Of a stretch of DNA of 64,000 bases, positions 1 through 12,600 are shown piece by piece; position 1 is the first letter of the stretch; the number at the start of each line of letters is the position of its first letter. The position numbers and the translations under genes were made by a program. This DNA is from Gnomoniopsis sp. IMI 355080 (Eukaryota; Ascomycota; Sordariomycetes; Diaporthales; Gnomoniaceae). Location: NCBI GenBank assembly GCA_027946555.1, contig JAPEVC010000056.1, forward strand, positions 1-64,000. The letters run 5' to 3'. The notes under the pieces were generated by a model, which was given only the letters and a program-made list of their open reading frames with translations, had not been told where the DNA came from and searched no databases.

Positions 1-684
1 GGCCTGGAACTGCTTGACCTGTCTTCGACGTCTCTCAGATCTGTTGCATATCGCCTTCTGCATGACGTGGTCGTGAAGTGCTTTTTCACGTCAACTCACC
101 TCCTTGGAAGGTCTACGTCTCAGAGGAGGTCCAGCGGAGATCACCATGGTAAAAGCTCATTGTATTCTACCTACCTACCTAATAAGCCAGAGGAGTTTGT
201 TCGGCAAGCTTGGGTGGGGGCCTGAGACAGAGCATGTCCTCACAGCGCTAAACGCTAAACGCCCAGCTTACAATTGCAGAGCAGGGGTCTTTACACAGGA
301 TTTGCTTACTAGTACCACAGTAGTCTTCGGGCCAGCCACCGTCGTTGCCCAGCATCCAATTGAAGTTGGGCGTCAAGTCCAGGGTAATCCCCTGCGTTTG
401 AAAAGTGAGGTCGGCTTTATGAGAGCTCCTCCTTCTGTGTTTGTTTGCTACACTGTATAACACGGCAGCTTCACCAACACAGGGCCCACCCCCAGCCTCC
501 AGGGCTTCTCCATAATTATCTTGCCCCAGTTTCCTAGTCAAGATAAACAGTCAATTTGGACGTTTGGATACAGCCAGTTTATCACGATTAATATAATAGC
601 CAGACGGAGGGACAGAACAGCCTGCAACTACTGCATCCGCACACCGCCGATGCCACCCACGGCAATATATGCCCGGCTGTCACG
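1..684. other. Upstream region of the giant leashin-like gene
   Basis: Nothing firmly assignable. It must hold the promoter and 5' leader of the plus-strand gene that starts at 685. A run of three CTAC/CTAC-like units lies near 167-181, the same intergenic motif seen elsewhere in the window. On the minus strand a short open stretch starting with ATG at 147 could be the 5' end of a divergent gene leaving the left edge; this is listed as a finding because the support is weak. Confidence 0.4.
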
Positions 685-3600
685 ATGATGAGCGACCCTC
701 GCCGCCGCCGGAGCCCCGAGAGCTCCCGGCGTAGGCGCAAGTCGCGCCGCGACTCGAGGGAACGGGACCAAGAACAATCAATCATCGACGAGCCCGCTGC
801 AAGCCACAGATCTATTGCCTCCAACCCGCGAGAACCAACCTTCTCGACCAACACCGGCGGCCTCGCATCCTCCTACTACCCATCCCAACCATCCCAACAA
901 TCCCAACATTTCGCATCGCCCCCCGCCTCCCTCCCCGTTCAGGGCAGCCCAATTGTCATGCGCAGCTCCGAACCTACGCCGCGCGCGCCTTCGGGCATAG
1001 CCATCCCTACCGACCTCAACCGGCCCCGGCGCGTCCCCCGCCGTCATGGCTCGCGGTCCAGTCTTGACTCGTCTTCGGCGAGCTCGAGCTCCTCGTCCTC
1101 ATACCTCGACATCTCGCGGTGGTATCCAAGCTGGGGCCGCGGGGGCGGCGTGTTAAAGACCTTTTTCAAGACGCCCTCCGAGCACCGTCCGCGGCGGCGG
1201 CGCAGCCAACGCAAGATGCACAAAAAGAGCAGCAAGAAAACCAAAGGCGTGTTTGTGTTTGGTAATAATTCGTCGAGTAGCAGTGTCAACTCAGACATGG
1301 CGTACGGCATGGGCTTTCTTAAAAAGCCCAAAAGTCGCGGCGGCGGGGTTAGTCCGAATATCGCCGCCGCGGCCGCGAGTGTGTCTGGGCGGGAGCGGAC
1401 CGAGGGCAGGCCTGGAATACAAAGGCGCCAGACAGATGAGGAAATTCTCGAAATCGGGAGGAAATTGCAGGGTGTTGCGAGGTTGCAGACCCGGGCGGAT
1501 CTTGACAGGCGTGGCCAGGGTTCATGGGAAAGTTACCAGCGACACAGTAGTAATGGCGTGGAAGTATCTAGCCGTGGCCTTGCCCCGTCAAAGAACGATC
1601 GTCGCCGGCACCATGCCTCTTCCTCGGACGACGAGTGGGAGTCTGCTTCGGAAGGCGAGGACAGCGATGGTTTGTCCGCGCTGGCGTACGGTCACACCCC
1701 CATTCCCACACCGCGACCGGCCAAGTCTGCCTCGAACAGGATGAGTACAGCATCGGCCATTGCAGCTGGATCCGCGCTGGTGGCTGGGTCTGCGATCGCA
1801 GCTTCGACGGTGTCCGACAGGAAATCTACAGTCGTCGATCCAAAGCTGTTTGGGCCCACAAACTCCCTGCGTGACATTGTCAACACGCCGTGCGGCTTCA
1901 ACGACGACGACGGCGCCTACAACTATCCGCGACCGGGGCCAGATGTCCAGGGCTACGCGGGCTCTGCCGAAAGTGCTTCGGTAGAGGCAAGGCCTTTACA
2001 GAGGGTGTTCCCTCTGCAGACTTCGGATCCGGGCCATGTGGAAGCTGCGCGGGCTTCCGGATCTGTCGTATCCTCGCAACAGAACTATTCCTCCATTGTA
2101 CGTGACCGGGTGTACTCGAACACTTCTGTATCCAACCGCCCGGAACCAGTGCCTATTCAAGCACCGAAACCTATCGCCCCAGTCCCTTCACGCATTTACA
2201 ACGACGAGCGCATTCGCGATGCGTCTCCTGAACCCACCGAGCGCCATCGCAAGCCGACTAGTGACAACAAGATATACGCCGAGACAGCTCTTGTCGGCGC
2301 AGGTGTGGCCGCTCTTGGTGCAGCTATCCTCGCCGGTCGTGATAAGGGCAAAGGGAAAGAGGACGACCGGGAACTGAAGCACGGCAAGCATGAGAAATAT
2401 GGACATGAAGACTATCGTCAAGACGACACCAAAGTAGAAGATGCGCGCAAGGCGCAGGAGCTTCGCCTGATGCAAGAAATTGAGCTATTGGAGAAAGCCT
2501 TAGGCAAAACGAACAAAGCCCGTGAGCAGCGCAGACGGGACTCTAAGCATGACCGGGACAGTGGCAGCTTCGTCGACGCTCCAGCGGGCGAGCGTCGCAG
2601 GACTGAGGCTCAAGTGGATGATGAGTGGGATTCTGAGCGGGAGCGCGACAGGAGGAGACGGGACCGCCAGTCGAAGCGTGAGGGGGCTTCAGACTACGAC
2701 AGCAGAGTCAGTGATCCCAACGAGCGCTTAGCCCTTGTTGAAGACGACACCCAGTATCGTCACGTCGGCGACCCCATCCAGCCTGGTTCCACAACTCCTA
2801 TTGACGTTTTTCAGTTTCAGGTTCCAGATGACGCTTTCGCAACCGGCACCACTCCGCCAAAGGCTCCATCCCCTGTCATCATTGATGTGACACCCTCTCC
2901 GTCGCCTGCTCCTGAACAGCGGAGGGACAGCCGTCGAGGCTCCTTGGTGGAGGAGACACGCAACGCACATAGTATTTACGAGGAAGCACATCACTCGACC
3001 GCACCCATTCCTGAAGCCATCATGGCCGCAGCCATCGGCGCTGTAGCGCACTCGCGCCGCCACGAAGACGAGGAGGAAGAAGCTCGTGGACGTACCAACG
3101 CACGCACAGCAGACACCATCCAGGAAGAAGCCAACAAATTCTACGCGGCACGGCGGGTGGCGGAGCGAGAGATTCGGTCACGCAGTCGGAGTAAGTCCCG
3201 TGAAGACCCGCCACCGCGCATCGTCACGCCTCCGGAGATGCAAAATAGGCCGCCCAAGAATCCGTTCAGCGGAGCAAATGCCGATTTCAAGTTCGACAAG
3301 GAGATGAGCCCTACACAGCTGCTGGGGTACTGGCCTGAGGTTGCGCCTGTCCGAGATCCGTCCGCTGAGAGACCGCGTCCGGTTCTAAACTTGGTCATAC
3401 CTACGCCGGCGCCGACGCCGGAACCGGAGAGGCAGAAGAAGGCTGCTGTTGCGAAGGAGCCTGACTCTGTGGAAGAGCCGAACAAGGAGACGCCTTCCGT
3501 GGTGTTTGGACCGCGCGGAGAGGTGATAGAAGTGTATGAAGAGCCACCCACGCCCTCGACCTCCAAAAGGGTGTCCTGGGGACCGAGTGAAACCAAGCAG

Positions 3601-6600
3601 TACGAGGAGCACAGCCCAGAGCGGTCCCGCGACAGTTCGCCTGAGAAGCCCAGGAAAGGCTTCGGCGGCTGGGGCGCGATCGCTGCTGCAGTGACGGGCG
3701 CCGGTGTGGGCGCGGCTCTAGCGAGTGATCGAGAGCCCAAGTCTCCGAGACGTGAGGAGCAAAGCAGGGATGAGTACTCATCAGGCTCTCGCTCGCCACC
3801 CAAAGAGCGCCCTGTCTTATCAAAAGACATGTCCTCGCGCGTCCTCACCGAGGAGCCGGAGGAGCTTCCGCCTGCACCTGGCCCTAAGCCTGCTAGCCCG
3901 CGCAATTCTCAACAGATGCCAGGCGCGTTCAGCGATGACATTGACTTTGCAGCAACGTTGGCTGCGGGTTTGGAGCACTCTGGGTTTGACCCGGAGATCG
4001 TCATTCAAAATCCCGAGTATCACAGACGCGACTCACCGCCTGGGTCGAATGCACCGTACACGCAGCCATTCGCGGAAACAGTGTCTGACCTTGGTATTTA
4101 CAGCGTTGATGACGGCTATAGTTCAGTTTCACGTGAGCCAGGTTATGTGATTGGTGAGGTGGACACGCCGGGCAATGAGAAGGTGGCGCCACTGGATGAC
4201 TTTGAGGATGTCTCTCGCGACAAGAGCAAAAAGGACAAGAGGTCCTCGTCTCTCTACGATGACATCGAGGTCATGGAAGAGTATGAAGAAGCCGAGCCTG
4301 ACACATCGAAACTCAGCAAAAAGGAGCGTCGCAAACTCGAAAAGGCCGCCAAGACCGCCAAGATGGCGGACGACGAGAAAGAGGTTGCTCGGTCTCAAGC
4401 TCCTGAGGCTGGCGATGACGAATGGGCCGATCCGCCAACGTCGAAGAAGTCGAAGAAGTCTAAGAAGGCAAAGCGTTCCAGTGTGGCGTGGGACGACGCG
4501 GACACACCTGTCAATGATTCCCATGTTTCCGTTCCTGGCAACGCTCTCGATGACATCAAAGATGCTGGATCTGGAGACTACGTTGACGAGTGGGACACGC
4601 CCAAGAAATCCAAAAAGTCGAAGCGTGGCTCCAAAGGCTCCGACCTTCCTGGAGACGACCCGACCGACGGAGAGAAGCGAGACCACCGTAGAACAGAGTT
4701 CTACGAGCCGGTCGACAGAGACGTCACCTCCGTGGTCTCCGATTCACGCTACGATGAGCCGTCCAAAAGACACAGCAACGGCGATGACGACCGGTCCGTG
4801 GTGTCTGCGCCGTCCGACTCGAAACGGGATAGCAAGCGGAGCAGTGGCGGCTTCTGGGGCTTGCTCGGCGGCAAGGAACAGCAGCAGCAGTCAAAAAAAG
4901 ATAACGCCGACACTCTTGGCGCGGGTGTCGGCTTAGCAGGAGTCGCTACTGTGGCCATGGCCGCCGCAGTCGCAGGCTCTGACGCCGCCGGTGCTTCCCC
5001 GGGTCAGAAGCAAGAGGAGCCGCACGTCGAGAGGGATACTCCAAAGGGGGTGGAAGTCTTTGAGGATCCTGAAATCGCTCCACGGGTTATTAAGCCTGCT
5101 ATCGACCCACAGTATGGAGACTTACTCCCGCTACCTCCCAGTCCGAGCGAGAGCTCCTTGGAATTTTACGACGAGGATGCTCTACCCACACTTCCGGACA
5201 GCCGTCCGACTACCCCGCCAGGCCAAGCTCCAGCCGTCGTCCGCGAGCGTGAGAGTAGCATCAAGCGCCCGGCCTTTGCCAGCCATAACCGCAGGTCGAG
5301 CACAGTCGAGACTCCTCTCCGCTCGCCCAGCCACACGGCCATCCCGATTCAGTTCCGCATGGGCCACCGATCCGTGTCCGCAACATCCCCTGCCATAGGT
5401 AGTCGGTCCTCTCCCGTGGTGCAGAGCCCGCCGACACCCGCGCAACAGGAGTCACCGCCTGTGTCCAAGCGGAACGAGTTCTCTCCAACGTTCAGGAGAC
5501 AGCCGCCGCGACCGACTTCGTGGGATAGTAGCCGCGAAATCAAGCCGCTTTACTTGCTTGAGCGCTCAGCGCGGCCTGCTGGCGATGAAGAGCACCGCAA
5601 TGAAGTGGATATGGTACCTTTGCCACCGAGCAGGCAGTCACCTGTGCCCAAAGACAGCCTGGAATATGAACAAGCAGCAGGGCTTGGCGTTCATGACAGT
5701 CCACTGATGATTGACACAGACGTCGCTCTCTCTGCCGACAATGGATCTCAGCAGCCTACCCCCACCGGACTGCAGTCAGGTGAAGTACTGCCCAGCTTTG
5801 TGCAGGAGGCAGAGACGACACCTCTTGGGTTTCCAAGCTCCAGCTCACTGCCCGAGTCCAGCTATGCTACTCCAGGTGAATTTCCAAGAGAAGTTCAGAC
5901 ATTATCTCCTCCACACTCTGAGCCCATTGCAACTGAAGCTTCAGATGTCAAAGAAATGGACAAGTTAGATAAGCGGAGCTACTTCCCATCAGCTCTGTCC
6001 ATGATTCCAGCTGCCACTATGGCTGGTGTTGGAGTCTTACTTGGCCGAGGAAAGAAGGAAAAGGCGCATGTCGCTGAAGACGATCTCGATAACACCGGAT
6101 CAGCCCCCTATGAACCATTGTCGAAATCAGCCGAGCCACCGACTGAGACCACCATGGAGCTACCATCTGAGACTAGCGAAATCAACCAGGCTGAACTTGC
6201 TGAGTCCGAGTCCAAGTCTGCTGGAAAGGATGCTTTGGAACAAGCAATTCCTGGATCTCCGACCAGCAAGGCAGTCGACCTTCAATCTCCAGTCGAGTTT
6301 CAGGATGCTCCGACTGGGTTTTCAGCCACAGCAAGCCAAGACGTGCAACCAGAAGTCTCCGAAACTAACTCCGAAGCAGCTGTTGACACGACCGACTGGG
6401 TTGGTGCAATAGGATCCATCAAGAAGAAGAAGAAGGGCAAGAAGAAGCAGAGTGTATCCAACGAGCCTCAGCTTGCAACTTTCGGTAATCAAGATACCCC
6501 CTCTTTATCGAATGTGGAACAAGACGTGTCTGTTCTAAGGGACGCAGAATTGGAGACAGTAGAAAAACCTCCAATACTTGCCGAACCCAGCATGGCCCCA

Positions 6601-9600
6601 GCTGCGACTGGGCATTTAGGAGAGGACATCGTCGACGAAAGTGGTATGGAGAGAGGCACTCTTGGGCAACCAGCGAAATCACAGCCAGATGTTGTTGACG
6701 TGACGGTGGATCATGAGGTTGAAACTCCTCGCGACCTGGGCGCCAGTCAGCAAGAACCGCGCAATGACGTGTATTCTATCTTCTCGGAGCAGCCACATGG
6801 CTCCGCTGACTCTCCCGCCGATGCTGTTGGCGAGGAGGTGCTCACACAGATTCCTAGCCAAGATGAAGCTGCCAGCACTGCGCCAGCCGTTGAGGAGCCC
6901 ACTTCCCTACAGCTTGAGACCAGTGGGATTATGGATGAAGGTCCAGCGCTGCCGATTGATGATGAACAAGCGGAGAGTTCTGTTGTGTTCACAGGGCCAA
7001 GTACTCGTGAAACAGAGCCTGTTGAAGACAGTTGGGCGATGCCATCTTCCAAGAAGCGCAATAAAAAGAAGAAGAGGCAGAGCATCGCTTTTCCCGACAG
7101 CATGGAGGAGAACCCTACGCCCACGTCATCTGGCGAGAAGACTGTTGAACACGTGCAAGAATCCAGCCTGCCACACGACCCTCCAAATGCTGTAGATCTT
7201 GCTGAGCCACCGCGCGAGCAATCGCAAGAGCCGGTTGAAGGTTTCGTCGAGCCACAGGACCTCGAGGCTGGTCACAATGAAAATCAAGTCGATTCGCAGC
7301 AACCGGGCAAGGAGCCTGCTGACATCTCATCAACGGGCATGCAGGTGGTGGAACACCCACCAAATGTTCCAGCTGAGGAAGTGCCAATCCTTTCGAGCGA
7401 CCAGACTGACGAGTCAAAGTCAGGCGTTTCCCGATTCCTTGTCGAGGAGCCGACCGCCAGTTCGTCGGAGCAGCAGGAATTTCAGCAAGAAGCAGATCCC
7501 GTGCCTGTTCCTGCAGAGGAAGAAGACTCGGTCATCTCCAAGAAATCCAGAAAGAACAAGAAGCGAAAAGGTAGCGAAGCCGTTGATGAGCTCACCCAGT
7601 CACCGGGGACCGCTCCGCCTATAGACCGCGAACAAGTCGAGCTACCTATTGATCTGCCTGAACATTTAGCCTCCACAGAACTACCTGCAGCATCTGAGAA
7701 TGCGCCGATTGAAGTTGAAGCAACTCGAAGTCCTTCACCAGCAGACGAGGCCGCCAAATCTGGTGAGGCCATGGAAGGTCAGCCTTTGTCAGTGCAACAA
7801 GATTTCCAGCCAAATGAACCACTGTTGGAGAGTCAGGAGGTTCATGCGTCACCAACATTAGCATCTCATGATTCTCAACCTCAACCTGGCGTTGACCCAA
7901 TTGACATAGAGCCTGTGCACACAAGCAGAGACCCGAATTTGGAAGTGGATAGCAGCAAGTTCCTCGAGCCGCAAGTCGTCGTGGGCGAAGCGACCCAGCT
8001 CAGCGATGTCACCGCAGAATCCGCTCTTCCTTTCCAAGAAGAGACACCCACAAAGACCTCATCTCCCAACCTTGAGCGAGGCTCATTCGAGCCCCAAGAC
8101 TTACCAGAGTCTGCTCATGAGGTAGAGCATATTGTTCACGTGGAAAGCATGCCAATGACGGCGCCTGAGAAGAGCGACCCAGAGCAAGAAGATGACTTTC
8201 AAAGGTCTCTAATTGAGGAAGAAGCTACTCGTCGCGAGGCTGAGACAGCACAGATCCAGGCGGAAGAGGCTGAGGTCGCCAGGTTGCAACTTAAGCGAAA
8301 ACCGTCGAAGAAAGACAAGTCGCGACTCAAGGACCTGAAAGCCAGGGCACAACAGCGTGCGGAAGAGGCAGAGGCCACCGCATCATCGTCGAATATGGAG
8401 AAGGACTTGTACGAGCAGCCTGCACTGGAGCCAGAAGTGATCCAAACTTCGAAAGCTACCGAGAATGAACCTGCGGAGGTTTTACCGGTCGGAGAGCAAG
8501 TCGTCCCTGAACAAGAGGACCAGATCTCGAACATTTGCGACTCTAATAGACTCAACCCGCCGCCAGAGACTCTCCAATCGGCCGGCCAAAATATTGAGAA
8601 GCTCCCTCTGGCAGAAGATGCACAAGCAGAAACAGCTTCCGAATTCCGGCAGATTGAAGAAGATCCTGAAGAGCTTGCTCGCCGTGAAGCCGAGGCAGAA
8701 AAGATTCGAGACGAAGAGAGTGAGCTTGCTCGACTCAAAATTAAGAGGAAACCCTCGAAGAAGGACAAGACTCGCATCAAAGCCTTGCAAGCAAACGTTG
8801 AAGAACGTGAACGGGAAGCCGAAGCTGCTGCGCAACGTGAGGCCGAAGAGCAGGCTGCTGTCAATCAAACCACTCAGGACGAGGCTCATAGGAATCTTGG
8901 CAAGGACGTTGTCACAGGTCTGGTCGAAGAAGTCCCAGGACTACCAAGTGGCTCAGAGGTTCTTGAGGACGGCAGTCATCATCCAGTCGACAATCCTAAC
9001 ACATCTGCTCCTGAATTCAACGATGCCACTGACACGGGCAACATGGAGCAGATGCAAAGGGAGATGCGTGACCAAGGTCTACCAGATGATCAGGTTGCCC
9101 AGGACCCTGACGAACATCCACTGGCTTCGAGTGGCCCAAGTCGAATCAGCGAGCTTCTTGTTGGCAACGACCAAGAGAGTATCAATCAAAAGCATACAGT
9201 CAATCTCCCTTCGCAAGACATCGACACTTCTCCATCCGCGCTTGACCAGAACGTTGGGACTTCTGAGGGTCACGTAGATGACATTGTAAAGGACATTACT
9301 GAGCGGCCTCCATCGTCATCCAACAAGCCCAGGAGCACATTCGGCGGTTGGGGTGTGATCGCTGCCGCAGTGACTGGAGCCGGCGTTGGTACAGTGCTGG
9401 GAAAAGACGAGCAACCCGAGACCCCAACGAGGCAAGGTCCGGAAGGAGACCACCGCGCTGAAAGCAATGATGGAATCAAGCATCTCGATTCTTCCGCCAG
9501 AAGCATTCAGGACCACTCAACTCAACAAGAAATGCAAGCAGACACCCAACCTCAGGCTGAGGCCACCGACACAGTGTCTCACCAAGGAGTGCTTCGAACA

Positions 9601-12600
9601 GATACTGTCGATCCCAATCCAGCGCGTGTTGATGATGCGGCCTCGATCACGGAATCCAGTGAAAGGGCCAAGGACATCACTGCGACTCTGCCCGACCTCG
9701 CGCCTGATCCAATCGCCGCGACTGAAGTTGAACCTGAATCAGAGTGGTCTGTCCCAACCAAAAAGTCGAAGAAGGATAAAAAGAAAAAGCGCAAGGGCAC
9801 AATGTCAGGTGAAAGCGGTGAAAATTCCGCTTTTGCAACTCCACTTGAGGCGAGCGAGCCCCAAAGCGTTCCTGAGCCTGCTGAGGCGGGTAACACTACT
9901 GCTCCCGTTTCACAAGAAGAAGAACTCTTTTCTGTTGCAGATCGCGAGGTTGATTCTGCCCAACCGCTGGAGACGTTGCGTGATGAACAAAGTGGTAAGG
10001 GGGGCGATGCACCTCCGAATTACTCGGCAGAGGACCGGCATCCTTCAAATCCTGATGAAGCCAACAAAGACATTCAGGAAGCCATTCAGGAAGCCGAAGG
10101 CTCAGGGCACCCATCAGCTGAAGGCGCTATTAGGCTCCCTACCGCCGACGAGGCCGAATCAGGGTTTCAAGGCTCCGAACAGAGTGCGCCTCTTGGGGAA
10201 CTAATGGATTTGCCCTCGAGCCTCGTTCGATCCGTGGAGTCCACTCCGCCAACCAAGGACTTTGTTCATGCCGTTATCCATAACGAACCGGATCTTGCCG
10301 ACCAGGATATTTCTGAGGGAATCGAACACTTTGAAAGAGAACCTCACCAGCTCACTTCGTCTGCAGAAAGGTCTGCCCCTGCCACTGAAGCCACACCTCA
10401 CGCTGCTCCTCAATACCATGACGCCGTCTCAGTAACTGAGATGAGCCGCGAAATACCGCTGGAGGCAGAACCAAACACTCCGATCTTGGACGAGCCTGAG
10501 CAGCTTCAAGCCGAAGAGATCACGTGGATGCCTGCCAAGAAAAAGGACAGGAAAAAGAAGAAGACGAAGCGCGGGAGTGTAGCATGGTCAGAGGCAGCAA
10601 GCGGTGCCCAGACTCCAATTGGTGAGGATGTGCCCGAGTCCAGCACACTAAATATCTCCGAGGAGACGAGCAAGCCCGCGGAGCCTTTAACACGCGATGA
10701 GAACCTCAGCGAAGCTCGAGACATGCAGCCACAACACGATAGTTGGTCACCAGCAGTGTCTTCCGAGAAGGAAAGGCAGGCCAGTAAAGCTTTTTTGGAG
10801 CCGCAAATCGTTTCACAGGCCCGGTCAGACGACCAGCCTCGCGAGGCTCATGACGTTGAAGGACGTGCCGAGAACTCCACAAGTACAATTACTGCTATTC
10901 AATCACCCGAATACGCCCATTCCGATGAGACGCTACGACAGGAGTCAGGCGGCGTTCCTGGGCCGGATTCCGCAGTCGGTCAGGAGGATGAAAACCGCCC
11001 TCTGGCAAATGATAACGTCGACGAGCCTCTTTCGACCTTGGCTGCGCAACCTAGAGCACTGAATCTGTCTTCGCGCGAACCTGTCTCGAAACCTGATCTG
11101 GAGAGCAAGGTTGAAGAAGGCGAGGATACTGTTATTGTCACTGGTGGAAACATACCTGACACAGACGTGCCTTTGACTGGTGAGGCGGCCAACTCTCAAC
11201 TATCACTGCCGACCAGCCCACCTCCCACGATGATCGAGGATCCTTTGTCCAGCGAGGCCGTCCCACAGCCAAATATGGACAGCCAAGTCAAGAATATAGA
11301 CGACTCACTCATGACTGCTGACGCAAAAGTCACTGACCGGGAGGTTCTTGTGGCCAGCGAACAAAGCGTGGATTTGTCACGTTCGAATGAGCCTGTATCG
11401 AAACCAGACTTAGACAGGACCGTCGACGATGGGGAAGACACTCTTATTGTTGCTGGCGGGAAGGTGGCCGAGGAGGTCTCTGAGCCATGGGCCTTTGAGG
11501 CCACCCACAACAGCCCCAAATTCACAAAGCCAGACTTAGACACCAAAATCGAGGACGGCGGTGATACTACGATTGAGAAAGGCGGGAAGACTGACGAAGA
11601 CCTCGTTCTGCCATCTCATGTGCAGAATGACAGTCAAGACGACAGCCAATTGATAGAGGGGCCTGCGAATGAGTTCTTGGATGTCGATCGACCCACCAGT
11701 CGACCACAATCTCCAGCTCCTTGGGGAGATGATGATTATTCTACTTCTTCACGACATATGGATTTGGTGTCTGACCAGCCTGTGCCCCATTCTGCGTCTC
11801 CATATCCTAAAGGGAATGATGAGACAATCCCGGCTGGGCAAGATGATGTCTTGGATGTGCAACAGTCTGACCCACGGCCCGAAATCCTTCTACAATCAGA
11901 TGACGAAAACAATTTGGCCTTCGTCACCCCCCTTGAGGAAGCGCCTGTTCTCGCTACGGAAGCAGATCCGAGCTTGGATTCAACCACTCACCAAGACGAG
12001 GAGCAGCCTTTTGAATGGATGCCAACCAAGCGATCTAAGAAGGATAAGAAGAACAAGAAGAAATCTAGCATCAGCCAATCTCTTGACCTTGAGCCCGAGC
12101 CGTCCACTTCAGCATCGGAGACTCCGAAGTTCAAGGAAGCAGGTGACCAACAGTCTTCTGCGGAACCAGTTGAAGCACCTGATGTCAGTACTCAAGCATC
12201 AGACAAGGCAGTCGAGCCAGCAACAGAGGATTTCGACGACTGGACTCCCAAGAAGTTGACGAAGAAGGAGAAGCGCAAGGCAAAGAAAAGTTCCATATCA
12301 ACGCCAGAACGCCAGGTCCCTGCACAGAACCTCGAAGAGCCACAGCCGGAGACTATCCCTGGAAGCCCGGATCGAACGCCACATCAATCTGCCATCTTCG
12401 GCGATAAGCAAGAAGAGGCTCTATCTCAGACAAGTCCTAGCCATCTCGGACAGCCTGTGGAAGCCACCGAGCCCATTGTTGTGTCAGGGTTCAACCGGCC
12501 ACCTGATGTTGGCAGCTTTCCGACATACCTCCCCGATTCTCCCGGTCGCGACGTTTCATTTGCCAAAACTGTAGAACCAGAAGAAGTCGAGGCTTCTGTT

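Noticed and set aside
3141..3905. Antisense open frame of 254 codons inside the giant gene
   Set aside because: It mirrors a Glu/Pro/Ser-rich coding stretch whose complement is naturally stop-poor; no domain or independent start context is seen. Similar shadows at 4129-4686 and 8199-8864 were dropped for the same reason.
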